DNA of 64,000 nucleotides from Xanthomonas hydrangeae (GCA_905142475.1 LR990730.1:1426001-1490000); one strand, 5' to 3'; counted from the first letter of the stretch, positions 35,580 through 50,777 are shown. Translations and numbers: made by a program. The notes: generated by a model from the sequence alone, not told the origin.

Positions 35580-36906
35580 AAGCAATAACGGCGCGCGGCC
35601 CGCCCGCAGGCGTGGCCGCTACCGGCGGCGCCTGCGCAGCCGCATCATTCTGTCGTTCGTGCTGCTGGGCTTCTGCCTGACCACACTGTTCGCCTTCGCC
35701 ACCAACTGGGCGCGCTCGCGCGTGGAAAACCAGTTGGTCGAAGATGTGATGAACCGCAATATCGACGCCTTCGCGCAGCGTTTCTATTCCGACCCGTTGC
35801 GTAACCCCGATCTGCCGGTGCAGCAGATGCGTGGGCGGGTGGTCAAAAGCGACAAATTCGAAGCGCTGCGCCTGGAGCAGCCCGAGTGGTACCAGCTGCC
35901 CGACGGCATCCACACCATCTCCGGTGTGGACGAGGGCGGCAACGCGTATTCGTACAAACTGGCGGTGCGCAAGACACCGAGCGAGTGGTTTTTCCTCGCC
36001 TACGACATGACCCAGACCCTCAAGGGCGAGATCCAGCTCAAGCGCACCCTGATGCTCTCGGTGCTGGTGTTCAGCGGCTTCTCGCTGCTGATCGGCTGGT
36101 GGTCCGCCTCCAAGGTCATGCGCCCGGTGTCGGACCTGGCCGCGCGCCTGCGTGCCTACCGCGGCGGCACCAGCGAGCCCAAGCCGCTGGCCGCGCACTT
36201 CCCGGACGACGAAGTGGGCCAGCTGGCCGAAGCGCTGGACGATTACTCGGCCCGCCTCACCGAAGTGGTACAGCGCGACCGCGAATTCAACGCCGACGTC
36301 AGCCACGAACTGCGCACCCCGCTGGCGGTGATCCGTGGCGCCACCGAACTGCTGCTCACCAAGCCCAATCTCGACGAGAAGATGCTGCAGCGCCTGCAAC
36401 GCATCCAGCGCGCCGAGCTGCAGTGCAGCGATTTGATCGGCTCGTTGCTGCTGCTCTCGCGCAACGAGCGCGGGCAGGGCAGCAGCAATGTCGCCAAGGT
36501 GGCCGAACAGCTGATCGACGCGCACCGCGCCCAGCTCGGCGGCAAACCGCTGGAACTGCTGCTGGAAGGCGAGCGCGACCTGGTGATCGACGCGCCCGAA
36601 TCCGCCTTGTCGGTGGCGCTGGGCAACCTGATCGGCAATGCGGTCAAATACACCCAGGATGGCCAGGTGCGCGTGCGCGTGCTCGGCGATGCGGTGGAAG
36701 TGATCGACTCCGGCCCCGGCCTGAGCGAAGAGGACGCCGCCAAACTGTTCCAACGCGGTTACCGCGGCACCCACGCCGGCCACTCGCAAGGCGGCGGCAT
36801 CGGCCTATCGATCGTCAGCCGCCTGTGCGACCTCTATGGCTGGCGCGTCAGCGTGCGCCCAGGCCAGCAGCGCGGCGTCATCGCAACACTCGCCTTCCAC
36901 CGCTAA
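35572..36906 (+). CDS. colS: Sensor histidine kinase, ColS/VgrS type
   Basis: 444 residues. TM1 ~25-45, a periplasmic sensor ~46-158, TM2 ~160-182, HAMP, HisKA with His245 (NADVSHELRTPLAV), and HATPase with 'NLIGNAVKYT', 'VIDSGPGLS' and 'GGGIGLSIV'. The periplasmic domain contains EQPE in 'RLEQPEWYQLPDG', which fits the ExxE iron-binding motif reported for ColS/VgrS sensors. Overlap with colR shows translational coupling. Cognate pair by position and family. Confidence 0.87.
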   Translation: MPESNNGARPARRRGRYRRRLRSRIILSFVLLGFCLTTLFAFATNWARSRVENQLVEDVMNRNIDAFAQRFYSDPLRNPDLPVQQMRGRVVKSDKFEALRLEQPEWYQLPDGIHTISGVDEGGNAYSYKLAVRKTPSEWFFLAYDMTQTLKGEIQLKRTLMLSVLVFSGFSLLIGWWSASKVMRPVSDLAARLRAYRGGTSEPKPLAAHFPDDEVGQLAEALDDYSARLTEVVQRDREFNADVSHELRTPLAVIRGATELLLTKPNLDEKMLQRLQRIQRAELQCSDLIGSLLLLSRNERGQGSSNVAKVAEQLIDAHRAQLGGKPLELLLEGERDLVIDAPESALSVALGNLIGNAVKYTQDGQVRVRVLGDAVEVIDSGPGLSEEDAAKLFQRGYRGTHAGHSQGGGIGLSIVSRLCDLYGWRVSVRPGQQRGVIATLAFHR

Positions 36907-36923
36907 CCAACCACGCGCGCTTT

Positions 36924-36965
36924 TGTAGGAGCGCACTCGTGCGCGAGGGCTTTACCGGCAATGCT
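36924..36965. repeat. REP-like dispersed palindrome
   Basis: TTGTAGGAGCGCACTCGTGCGCGAGGG style sequence; GCGCA (36931-36935) pairs with TGCGC (36940-36944). 'TGTAGGAGCG...' palindromes of this type are common intergenic repeats in Xanthomonas and Pseudomonas. It follows the colS stop. Confidence 0.5.
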
Positions 36966-37054
36966 TCACCCGGCGATTGATTGCAGTTCTGTAATCATGA
37001 AGCGCACCACCGTCCGCGACTGTTTCCGACCTTCTACCGCGTCCCTCGACCAAA

Positions 37055-37846
<792 letters not shown>

Positions 37847-37907
37847 CTAGTCGGCGCAGTGTAGCGCCTCCGTAATGTCGATGTCATTACGGTGATGTGT
37901 CACTCGT

Positions 37908-38309
37908 TCATTGCGAGGGTGCGCGCTCCACTGTCACCACCAACTCGCCCTCACGCGCGGTGATCTGCAGCTTGCAGCCAACCGCAAACCCCAACTGCTC
38001 CAGCCACAGCCCGCGCAAGCGCACGCTGGGAATCCGCTGGCTGTGCGGCCGGCCCGGCTCCGCCTCGTAGAACGCATAACCCACCGTGCAGCGCGTAGGC
38101 GTGCGCGCCTTGCGGGGTGGGCGCGGCGGCAGATCGTCCACGCGGCGCCTGGGGCGATGGTCGAAGTGGAGGTTGTCCACATCGAACGTGGGCGATGGAA
38201 CCAGCCGCACGGGCTGTGCATCGATCGCGCGCTCAGGCTGCTTGGCGATAGCGGTGCGTTTGGCATCCGGCTTGGACCGCTTCGAGGTTGGAGACCGCGC
38301 CCGGCTCAT
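37908..38309 (-). CDS. SymE-like type I toxin
   Basis: 133 residues from ATG 38309 behind GGAGGTGAGGCG. The C-terminal half 'PSVRLRGLWLEQLGFAVGCKLQITAREGELVVTVE' is the AbrB-like SymE toxin domain. The N-terminal ~65 residues are basic and Pro/Arg-rich, longer than in E. coli SymE. In E. coli the SOS-induced SymE acts on RNA/DNA and is silenced by an antisense RNA over its 5' end; the structured sequence upstream (38420-38540) could play such a role here. Confidence 0.82.
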   Translation of the reverse strand: MSRARSPTSKRSKPDAKRTAIAKQPERAIDAQPVRLVPSPTFDVDNLHFDHRPRRRVDDLPPRPPRKARTPTRCTVGYAFYEAEPGRPHSQRIPSVRLRGLWLEQLGFAVGCKLQITAREGELVVTVERAPSQ

Positions 38310-38541
38310 CGCCTCACCTCCGTCAGCACCACGGGGCGACGACGCCCACCAACCTGCAATACCGATGCATCTGTCATGACAACGCCTCCTTCGAAGAACA
38401 GGCACCGTCGCCGGCCGGCGACGGGATGTCGGGAGGTTAGAAACCGCTCATAGCCGGCGGGCGTATTCCTCCCGAAGGAGTGTTGTATTAGCCGCCCTCC
38501 CGACGCAGGCATCGCGTCGGCTTGCGCCTGCGAACAGGCAC
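38310..38541. other. Structured leader region upstream of the SymE-like gene; candidate regulatory RNA
   Basis: TCGGGAGG at 38429-38436 can pair with CCTCCCGA at either 38468-38475 or 38496-38503, giving two alternative hairpins. A further GCAGGC/GCCTGC stem follows around 38505-38531. No ORF. This is the place where an antisense RNA or attenuator would lie. The rest of 38572-38764 shows nothing I can name. Confidence 0.4.
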
Positions 38542-38571
38542 AAAAAACCCACCGGTTTGACGGAGGTGGGT
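38542..38571 (-). terminator. Terminator downstream of the Rhs/immunity pair
   Basis: On the minus strand a 7-bp stem ACCCACC/GGTGGGT (38571-38565 with 38553-38547) is followed by six T. It lies 194 bp after the immunity candidate. Confidence 0.6.
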
Positions 38572-38764
38572 ACCGCTATGAGAGGAGTTTCTACGCTCCT
38601 TGAGGCAGAGGTTGCTACTGGTTGATTGGGATGTCAACTACATGATGTAGGGGACATGAGGGCTGATCCACTGCCGTAGTAGATTACTCGTAACCCTGAA
38701 AACTCAAGATCTGCACGTCTTTGTTGTTGAGTGTCTACTCGTCACCGCGACCGACGAATTACTT

Positions 38765-43973
<5,209 letters not shown>

Positions 43974-44070
43974 AAATACTCCAGCAAGTGAATGGTGAAT
44001 TTTCTATCTTTGCATTGCGTCATTATGTATTCAAATTCTAAGCAAGACATGATTTTTCAACGTCTATGCT

Positions 44071-44679
44071 TTAACTGGAAGACATGAAGCTATATAGATT
44101 ATTGAGATTTGATGCTGCTGTCGCCAAATGCGCTGGCTCACCATTGTTGACAACTACATCATCCGCTATTGCTAGCCGTTGTTCACGAGAAGCTTGGGCT
44201 GCAATCATTTGGTTGGCAAGTTCTATTGTGATTCCGTCGCGATGCGTTAAGCGTGCGACCTGCACGTCCACGCTCACGTCGATGACTAATATACGATCTA
44301 GCCAACGGTAAGTTTTGCGACCCTCTGCTTCTGCCAAAAGAGGGATGTCTGCAATGGCATAGGGAGTATTCATTGCCTTAACAGTCATCTGTAGTTCCGC
44401 ACGGATCGCAGGGTGAGTGATGGCCTCCAGAGCTTGCCGCTGCGCTGCATCGGCGAAAACAATCTGGCGCAACGCACGGCGGTCCAGCGTGCCGTCAGAC
44501 AACAAGATGTCGCGGCCGAAGCGTTCTACGATGGCATCGAGAATGGGGCCAGGCGCCACCACCTGCCGCGCGATCACGTCGGCATCGACGACCGGCACGC
44601 CCAGCTTTTCGAACTCGGCAGCGAGGGCGCTCTTTCCGGAGGCGATGCCGCCGGTGAGGCCGACGATGAAGTCGCTCAT
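44071..44679 (-). CDS. coaE: Dephospho-CoA kinase
   Basis: 202 residues. It phosphorylates dephospho-CoA in the last step of coenzyme A synthesis. P-loop GLTGGIASGKS at 8-18, 'VPVVDADVIARQV' (substrate Asp), 'ITHPAIRAEL' and lid 'RLTHRDGI'. It is the last gene of the pilC-pilD-coaE run, 13 bp after pilD, an arrangement common in gammaproteobacteria. The 3' end is more AT-rich than the start, next to the Rhs region. Confidence 0.95.
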   Translation of the reverse strand: MSDFIVGLTGGIASGKSALAAEFEKLGVPVVDADVIARQVVAPGPILDAIVERFGRDILLSDGTLDRRALRQIVFADAAQRQALEAITHPAIRAELQMTVKAMNTPYAIADIPLLAEAEGRKTYRWLDRILVIDVSVDVQVARLTHRDGITIELANQMIAAQASREQRLAIADDVVVNNGEPAHLATAASNLNNLYSFMSSS

Positions 44680-44692
44680 CGCCGTGCCCCGG

Positions 44693-45556
44693 TCAACGCA
44701 GGCCTGCGAAGTGCAGGTAGCCGTCCACCAGATCGTTGCCCCAGAAGAACACCACCCAGCCGGCGATGGCCAGGTAGGGGCCGAACGGGATCGGCGTGGC
44801 GCGGTCGCGGCCCTTGGCCACCAGCCAGATCGAGCCCAGGATGGCGCCGACCAGCGAGGAGATCAGGATGATCGGCAGGATGCCTTTCAACCCGCACCAG
44901 GCGCCGAGCGCAGCCAGCAACTTGAAGTCGCCGTGGCCCATGCCTTCCTTACCGGTGAGCTGCTTGAACAGCCACCACACCGTCCACAGCGAGACATAGC
45001 CCACCGCCGCGCCCAGCAGGGCGGGCTTGGCGGGCATGTAGAGGTTGTCCATCGAGCCGACCAGGCCTAGCCACATCAATGGCAGGGTCAGCTGGTCCGG
45101 CAACAGCTTGTGGCGTAGGTCGATGCCCGACATCGCCACCAGGAAACAGCTCAGCACGATCGCGCCGAAGCCCTGCCAGCCGAAGCCGAAGCGCCAGACG
45201 CTAGCCACGCACAGGATCGAGGTCAGCAACTCCACCAGCGGGTATTGAAGCGAGATCGGCTTGCCGCTATAGCGCGACTTGCCGCGCAGCATCAGCCAGC
45301 TGAAGAGCGGAATGTTCTCCCACCATTTGAGCTTGTCGCCGGTGACCGGGTCGTGCGAGGGCTCGACCACGATCCCAGGCGGCGGTGGCTCGTAGATGTC
45401 TGGTAGCTCCAGGATCTCGCGCGCATCGCGCCGCCACTGCCACTCCATGCGCTTGGGCAAGCGCAGGATTACCACGTTCAGGAAGCTGCCGATCAGCAGT
45501 CCCAGTCCGGCCGCGGCGGGAAAGCCGAGACCGGGATGCTGGTCGAGAAATGCCAT
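44693..45556 (-). CDS. pilD: Prepilin peptidase/methyltransferase PilD (XpsO)
   Basis: 287 residues with about eight membrane segments. It cleaves and N-methylates type IV prepilins and type II pseudopilins. The catalytic Asp residues lie in 'SGIDLRHKLLPD' and 'GHGDFKLLAALG'. The large cytoplasmic loop has no Cys: 'SHDPVTGDKLKWWENIPLFSWLMLRG' stands where most PilD proteins have CxxC...CxxC. This lack is a known feature of Xanthomonas XpsO/PilD. It is 6 bp after pilC and 13 bp before coaE. Confidence 0.95.
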   Translation of the reverse strand: MAFLDQHPGLGFPAAAGLGLLIGSFLNVVILRLPKRMEWQWRRDAREILELPDIYEPPPPGIVVEPSHDPVTGDKLKWWENIPLFSWLMLRGKSRYSGKPISLQYPLVELLTSILCVASVWRFGFGWQGFGAIVLSCFLVAMSGIDLRHKLLPDQLTLPLMWLGLVGSMDNLYMPAKPALLGAAVGYVSLWTVWWLFKQLTGKEGMGHGDFKLLAALGAWCGLKGILPIILISSLVGAILGSIWLVAKGRDRATPIPFGPYLAIAGWVVFFWGNDLVDGYLHFAGLR

Positions 45557-45562
45557 TACGTC

Positions 45563-46825
45563 TTATCCAACCACCGAAGCGAGCTTGAAGATGGGCAGGT
45601 ACATGCCGATGACCATGCCGCCGACTACTGTACCAATGAATACCATGATCAAGGGTTCGATGAGGCTGCTCAATGCATCCACCGCATTATTCACTTCCTG
45701 CTCGTAGTACTCGGCCACCTTGAACAGCATGGCGTCCAATGCGCCCGCTTCCTCGCCGATTGCAGTCATCTGGATCACCATATGCGGAAACAGGTTGACC
45801 TGTTTCATCGACACGTTGACCGGATAGCCCACCGACACATCCTCGCGCATGCGCAACACTGCTTTCTCGTACACCGAGTTACCGGTGGCGCCGGCGACGA
45901 TGCCCAGTGCTTCGACCAGCGGCACGCCTGCCTTGAAGGTCACCGCGGTAGTGCGCGCAAAACGCGCAATCGAGCTGTTGTGCATGATCTGGCCGATGAT
46001 CGGTACCTTGAGCACCAACCGATCCATACCATGCTGCATCGCAAGCGAGCGCTTATAGGCAAAGATGAAACCCACGATCGAACCGACGATCACAAGCAGC
46101 ATCAGCCACCAATACGAGACCATGAATCGGGATGCATTGACGATCAGTTGGGTGAATGCCGGCAGTTCCGCGCCAAACCCCTTGAACACATCCTCGAACT
46201 GCGGAACGACCCAGATCAAGAGTATCGAGCTCACCAACAAGGCTACTGCCACGACCATCGCGGGGTAGAACAGGGCCTTCTTGATTTTGCCCTTAAGGGC
46301 TTCCAGGTTCTCTTTGTATGAGGCGATAGTATCCAGGACGGTTTCCAGCACACCAGCGCCTTCGCCGGCCTTGATCAGGTTGCGATACAGCTCGTCAAAC
46401 TGCACTGGATGCTTGCTTGCCGCTTCGTGCAGCGAAGATCCGCCTTCGATGTCGGTACGGATCTGCCCCACCATCTGCTTCATGCGCGGGTTCTTGTGAC
46501 CATTGCCGATGATCTCCAGCGACCCGACAATCGGCACTCCCGACTTCATCATGGTGGCCATCTGACGGCTGAAGAACGCAATTTCCTTCGGCGTGATCTT
46601 CTTGCCTGCCGCTCCAAACAGCGGCTTGGGCTTGGCCTTGACGACGCTGGGTGTGATGCCCTGCCGGCGGAGTTCGGCACGCAACATATTGGCGTTGCGA
46701 GCGACCTGTTCGCCCTTCATCTTCACGCCGCGCTTGTCTGTCCCCTCCCAGACAAACGGGCTCATGAGTTGTTCGGCGTTGATGCTCGCCGGTTTGTTCT
46801 TGATGGTGCTACGGACTGCCGACAT
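45563..46825 (-). CDS. pilC: Type IV pilus inner-membrane platform protein PilC
   Basis: 420 residues from ATG 46825 (MSAVRSTIKNK); longer frames add a non-homologous leader. Two T2SSF domains (residues ~90-215 and ~292-415) carry 'FFSRQMATMMKSGVPIVGSLEII' and 'RFARTTAVTFKAGVPLVEAL', with three membrane helices. PilC links the PilB motor to the growing pilus. It is divergent from pilA1 across a 350-bp region. Confidence 0.95.
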   Translation of the reverse strand: MSAVRSTIKNKPASINAEQLMSPFVWEGTDKRGVKMKGEQVARNANMLRAELRRQGITPSVVKAKPKPLFGAAGKKITPKEIAFFSRQMATMMKSGVPIVGSLEIIGNGHKNPRMKQMVGQIRTDIEGGSSLHEAASKHPVQFDELYRNLIKAGEGAGVLETVLDTIASYKENLEALKGKIKKALFYPAMVVAVALLVSSILLIWVVPQFEDVFKGFGAELPAFTQLIVNASRFMVSYWWLMLLVIVGSIVGFIFAYKRSLAMQHGMDRLVLKVPIIGQIMHNSSIARFARTTAVTFKAGVPLVEALGIVAGATGNSVYEKAVLRMREDVSVGYPVNVSMKQVNLFPHMVIQMTAIGEEAGALDAMLFKVAEYYEQEVNNAVDALSSLIEPLIMVFIGTVVGGMVIGMYLPIFKLASVVG

Positions 46826-47070
46826 GTCTGATCCCCATCCGCCATCCCCAGGCAGATACCCAGGCGATGGTAACGGGTTCTTTACCTCATGGCATCTGCA
46901 GAGACGCGTGGCTCCTTGAGAAGGTAGTTGGCTGACCCGCTGCGTCACTTATTGACCTGGATAGGCCTTGGTACAACTCTGTCGCAAATCTGCGAAAGAT
47001 GTGCGCCTATGCAGCAAGGAGTAGGGCATTATCTGGGCTCAGGAGTTGACTGGCAGCGGAGCCGTAACGT
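46826..47070. other. pilC-pilA1 divergent intergenic region
   Basis: No gene. TGTCGCAAATCTGCG around 46980 resembles the TGTC-type elements bound by PilR upstream of pilin promoters, but this is a weak match. Confidence 0.4.
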
Positions 47071-47086
47071 TGGCACGCATTTTGCT
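47071..47086 (+). promoter_or_regulatory. Sigma-54 promoter of pilA1
   Basis: TGGCACG-N4-TTGCT: GG at 47072-47073 and GC at 47084-47085 have the required spacing. This is a near-perfect -24/-12 element about 90 bp before the pilin ATG. PilR, encoded at 55797, is the expected activator. Confidence 0.92.
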
Positions 47087-47175
47087 GGGTATCTCCTGCA
47101 CGTGGCATCAGCCGCGCGGCGCCCAAAGGGAGTGGCCCGCGGGCGGACAACTTTCACCAACTCTAGGGGATACCC

Positions 47176-47568
47176 ATGAAGAAGCAGCAAGGCTTTACGC
47201 TGATCGAACTGATGATCGTGGTCGCGATCATCGCCATCCTGGCCGCCATCGCGCTGCCGATGTATCAGGACTATGTGGCAAAGTCGCAGGTGACTGCTGG
47301 TCTGGCCGAAATCACCCCGGGCAAGACTCAGTTCGAAGTCAAGACAAACGAAGGCAGCACAATGAGTAGCGCGGCCCAGATTGGCCTCGCTGCGTCGACC
47401 GCGCGCTGCAAAGTCACCGTTAGCTCCACCACTATTGTCTGCGAGCTCAAAGGAAACGCGGCAAAGGTTGCTACCAAGAACGTGACTTTGACTCGGACCT
47501 CTACCTCAGGTACCTGGGCTTGCAGCTCCAGCGTTGATGCGAAGTACAAGCCGGCCGGCTGCAGCTGA
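47176..47568 (+). CDS. pilA: Type IV major pilin PilA1
   Basis: 130 residues. Short basic leader MKKQQG, cleaved before Phe7, then the hydrophobic '[22 protein letters not shown]' with Glu5 of the mature protein. The disulfide D-region is formed by the Cys of 'WACSSS' and of the terminal 'PAGCS'. The very last residue is Ser, as in the P. aeruginosa pilins that are glycosylated at the C-terminal Ser. A sigma-54 promoter lies upstream and a terminator at 47589. Confidence 0.95.
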   Translation: MKKQQGFTLIELMIVVAIIAILAAIALPMYQDYVAKSQVTAGLAEITPGKTQFEVKTNEGSTMSSAAQIGLAASTARCKVTVSSTTIVCELKGNAAKVATKNVTLTRTSTSGTWACSSSVDAKYKPAGCS

Positions 47569-47588
47569 TATAGAAAATCATGCAGAGA

Positions 47589-47613
47589 AAGCCCCGTATA
47601 TCGGGGCTTTTTT
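47589..47613 (+). terminator. Terminator after pilA1
   Basis: AAGCCCCG (47589-47596) pairs with CGGGGCTT (47602-47609), loop of 5, followed by T-run to 47613. It separates pilA1 from pilA2 and may let only part of the transcript continue. Confidence 0.92.
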
Positions 47614-47659
47614 AATTGTGAGTGGCTGGTGAGTGGCATGGCCCTGGGGAGAGGCGATC

Positions 47660-48079
47660 ATGAACACGTCTAAAGGCTTTACATTAATAGAGTTGATGGT
47701 CGTTGTCGCAGTCATCGGAATACTCGCCGCAATAGCTTTTCCCATCTATCAAGGCTACGTAGCGCGTACTCAGGTTAACTCGGCGCTTAGTGAAATTTCG
47801 GTCGGGAAGACGAGCTACGAGCTTCTGATCGCCAAAGAGGCAGCAGCCTCCGAATTCACTGCAGAAGGCATTGGCTTGCAGGCAAGCACAGTGCGATGCA
47901 GAACCGTCGACGTCACTTTTCTTCCTGCAACTTCAGCAGGATCGATTAAGTGTTCAATAAACGGCGCGCTCGAGGTTCAGGGCAAGGAGATACGCTGGCA
48001 AAGAGATTCCTCCGGCAGTTGGTCTTGCCTTAGTACGGTCGGACAACGCTACCTACCTGCGGGCTGCCTGGCGTCGTAG
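47660..48079 (+). CDS. pilA: Type IV pilin PilA2
   Basis: 139 residues from ATG 47660 ([22 protein letters not shown]); an upstream start at 47633 would lengthen the prepilin leader. Mature Phe1 and Glu5 are present. The C-terminal disulfide pair is 'WSCLST' and 'PAGCLAS', again ending in Ser. It is a paralogue of pilA1 with a diverged middle. No separate sigma-54 box seen; it may rely on read-through of the terminator or on its own weak promoter. Confidence 0.93.
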   Translation: MNTSKGFTLIELMVVVAVIGILAAIAFPIYQGYVARTQVNSALSEISVGKTSYELLIAKEAAASEFTAEGIGLQASTVRCRTVDVTFLPATSAGSIKCSINGALEVQGKEIRWQRDSSGSWSCLSTVGQRYLPAGCLAS

Positions 48080-48124
48080 TCAAATTCAGATCGCTTATAT
48101 AACTGCTGCTTTGCTGGGCGTGAG

Positions 48125-49951
48125 ATGAAGAAGAATAAAAAATTTGTCGTTTTGCTATTTTTGGCGGCAACGATCGCTTGTAGTCTCTACATTCCTGGGC
48201 TAACCGGTGGTTTTATCTTTGACGACTATCAGGCGGTAGTTGAGAATTCATCCATAAAGTTGGATCACATCACGTGGGATGGATTAATGGCAGCCGCCCA
48301 CGCATACGGTGGACCTATTGGTCGTCCGGTGGCTACGCTGAGTTTTGCCATGGGTTATCGGTTGCACGGAATGAGTGCGTTCAGCTATAAGCTGGAAAAT
48401 CTAGTGGTCCACCTATTGAACATAATGCTCGTAGGGCTTTTGGTGCGGAGCATTATTCGTCTGGCGTGGCCAGTGGAGTCTGAAAGAGGTCAATCCGTCG
48501 CTGCCGTTCTTGTCGCGCTGGTATGGGGGCTGCATCCTCTTCAAGTCTCGGCCGTTTTGTATGTAGTTCAGCGAATGGAGTTGTTGGGTAATCTCTTTTT
48601 GCTGATTTCGCTAAATTTTTATGTAGTGTCCAGACTGCGCTGGATTCAGGGGCAGGACTATGGAAAGTTCATGGTGCTGGCTTTAGTAAGTCTGATGCTA
48701 GGTCTTCTCTCAAAAGAAAACGCAATTCAGGCACCCCTATATACCTTGGTCATGGAACTGGTCTTTTTTGGCTTCAGGGGGAAAGATGGCCGAAGCTTGC
48801 CGCTCCAGATTATATATCTCTCCGCTTTCCTTGCAGGAGGGGGGCTTTTTTTGGGACTACTGCTTCCGCGGATCGCTTATCAATTCGATATGCGTGACTT
48901 CACTATGCTGGAGAGAGTGCTCACGCAGTTTCGCGTACTTCCTACGTATCTGACCTGGATGGTCTGGCCGTCGCCCGAAAACCTTAGCTTTTATCATGAT
49001 GACATTGCTCCTTCGCGCGGTTTGTTTCATCCGCTAACCACGATTGCAGGGGGCGTGGCTCTTGGGTCTCTTTTGATTGGAGCTGTTTACTGGCGTGCTC
49101 GCGCTCCATTGGTTAGCCTGGCTATAGGCTTCTTCTTCGCTTCGCATGCAGTCACAAGTGCGCCGTTGGCACTCGAGCTTGCTTTTGAACACCGTAATTA
49201 TCTCGCGATCTTAAGTCCTATTTTGATTGCAGCCTCGTTGGTGCGGTTAATTATAATAAAAAGGCAGCCAGTACTTGCTTGGTCGTTGGTAACTGGCTGC
49301 GCGTTAATGCTAATGTTTACCACGTTGCTTCGTAGTGCCACGTGGGGAGATCGCGTGCTACTCGCGACAACCTCTGCAATAGACAATAAAAGATCTCCGA
49401 GAGCTTCGTATGAGCTTGCAAGTATCTATATGGAGAGAGCTGGGGGTGTGGCTGATTCTGCGAACTATAACTTCGCCATGGCTGAGTTGAAGCGTGCCAT
49501 GGATCTTCCGCGATCTTCTCCGCTGCCCGAGCAGGCACTAATTCTTATTGCCATTAATGGTGAGCAAGAACCAGAAGAACTTTGGACGCAATCCATAATC
49601 AAAAAATTCGAGAGCCGCCCGTTGGGGCCTCAGGAATTTAGTGCGTATTATTCACTTATCAGCGATAGGATGAAAGGAGTCAAGGTCTCCGACAGGTTAG
49701 TTATTCATTTGAGTGAGTTATACACTCGTCGTCAACCTGATCTATTAGATGCGCATTTGCTCTACGCTGATTATGCAGGAAGAATTTTGCACGATTATTC
49801 CGTCTCTGCGAGAGAGTATTGTTATGCGATAAAAATTAAAAAAGATCCAGATTACGGAACTCGGCTCATCTCATCTCTGGTCGAGCAGGACCGGCTGGGA
49901 GAGGCGAAATTGTTGGCGCCTTGTGTTGTTGGGAATGGCAATGTCAAATGA
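48125..49951 (+). CDS. Polytopic GT-C-like glycosyltransferase with C-terminal TPR region, candidate pilin glycosyltransferase
   Basis: 608 residues. About ten membrane helices (~8-405) are followed by a soluble helical C-terminus (~415-600) with TPR-like repeats. The first loop has 'GGFIFDDYQAVVENSSI', the acidic motif of GT-C enzymes of the TMTC/O-mannosyl type, and 'LYVVQRMELLGNLFLL' is also family-typical. It lies just after the two pilins and is AT-rich like the next four genes. GT-C enzymes use polyprenyl-phosphate sugars; the GT2 at 52842 could make the donor. Pilin as acceptor is inferred. Confidence 0.7.
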   Translation: MKKNKKFVVLLFLAATIACSLYIPGLTGGFIFDDYQAVVENSSIKLDHITWDGLMAAAHAYGGPIGRPVATLSFAMGYRLHGMSAFSYKLENLVVHLLNIMLVGLLVRSIIRLAWPVESERGQSVAAVLVALVWGLHPLQVSAVLYVVQRMELLGNLFLLISLNFYVVSRLRWIQGQDYGKFMVLALVSLMLGLLSKENAIQAPLYTLVMELVFFGFRGKDGRSLPLQIIYLSAFLAGGGLFLGLLLPRIAYQFDMRDFTMLERVLTQFRVLPTYLTWMVWPSPENLSFYHDDIAPSRGLFHPLTTIAGGVALGSLLIGAVYWRARAPLVSLAIGFFFASHAVTSAPLALELAFEHRNYLAILSPILIAASLVRLIIIKRQPVLAWSLVTGCALMLMFTTLLRSATWGDRVLLATTSAIDNKRSPRASYELASIYMERAGGVADSANYNFAMAELKRAMDLPRSSPLPEQALILIAINGEQEPEELWTQSIIKKFESRPLGPQEFSAYYSLISDRMKGVKVSDRLVIHLSELYTRRQPDLLDAHLLYADYAGRILHDYSVSAREYCYAIKIKKDPDYGTRLISSLVEQDRLGEAKLLAPCVVGNGNVK

Positions 49952-50777
49952 ACTCAAGGGCGTTGATGCCTACTCCTTAGAGACTAGTCACTCTAGGCAT
50001 ACATATCCAGAAGTTGGGCCGGCATGGCCCGATGCTGGCTGGGTCCCCACGCCTCGTTATCTGTTACGGCGCGATCGCATACTTGCTAATTTGTCAGGCG
50101 TAAGACCTGGACGGACTCTTGAGATAGGTAGTGGCTCCGGGGCTTTCTTGTATGAATTGAAGGGGATGGGTTTCGATTGTGAGGGCGTTGAAATATCTCC
50201 GGAAGCAATTGGGTTGTGCGAAAGTCTTCATGGTAAGAAAATTAAAATATCTAGCCAATTGCCCGAGTTAAAGGAAAGCTTTTCGCTCATTTTTGCTTCG
50301 GAGGTTCTAGAGCATATTGAAGATGACGTTCAGGCTCTTCAGGCGTGGATAGAGCTTTTGGAAAATGACGGGCTTCTAATTATCACAGTGCCCTCGCACA
50401 TGAAAAAATGGGATGCCTCGGATGAATGGGCTGGCCATTTCAGAAGATACGAGAAAAAAGATCTCTCAGAAAAACTTCGTTGTTGTGGGCTGACCATAGT
50501 GAGTTTCGAATGTTATGGATTTCCGCTAGCCAATGTGCTGGGATTTCTATCCGCTAACTTCTATGAGAAGAGAGTGATCCGCAACGCGGCTGGGGAAATT
50601 GAGCAATTTTCAAATAATGCGCGAAGTGGGATTGATCGCGGCCCGGCAACAAAATTGTTTGGGCTGCTTTCTTCACGTGTTGGTAGAATTTTTCTCAAAA
50701 TTTCATACAGAATTCAGGCCTTGTTTTTAGGTCGTGAGTTGGGGTCGGGCTATTTGGTCGTAGCAAGAAAGTCGTGA
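49941..50777 (+). CDS. SAM-dependent methyltransferase
   Basis: 278 residues. Class I Rossmann methyltransferase with motif I LEIGSGSGAFL (~59-69), 'EGVEIS' and 'FASEVLEHIEDD'. The ATG at 49941 is spaced for the GGGA at 49931; it overlaps the previous gene. The C-terminal ~100 residues are a family-specific extension. In this cluster it may methylate a sugar or lipid carrier. Low GC and gene overlap show it belongs to the same island. Confidence 0.85.
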   Translation: MSNELKGVDAYSLETSHSRHTYPEVGPAWPDAGWVPTPRYLLRRDRILANLSGVRPGRTLEIGSGSGAFLYELKGMGFDCEGVEISPEAIGLCESLHGKKIKISSQLPELKESFSLIFASEVLEHIEDDVQALQAWIELLENDGLLIITVPSHMKKWDASDEWAGHFRRYEKKDLSEKLRCCGLTIVSFECYGFPLANVLGFLSANFYEKRVIRNAAGEIEQFSNNARSGIDRGPATKLFGLLSSRVGRIFLKISYRIQALFLGRELGSGYLVVARKS

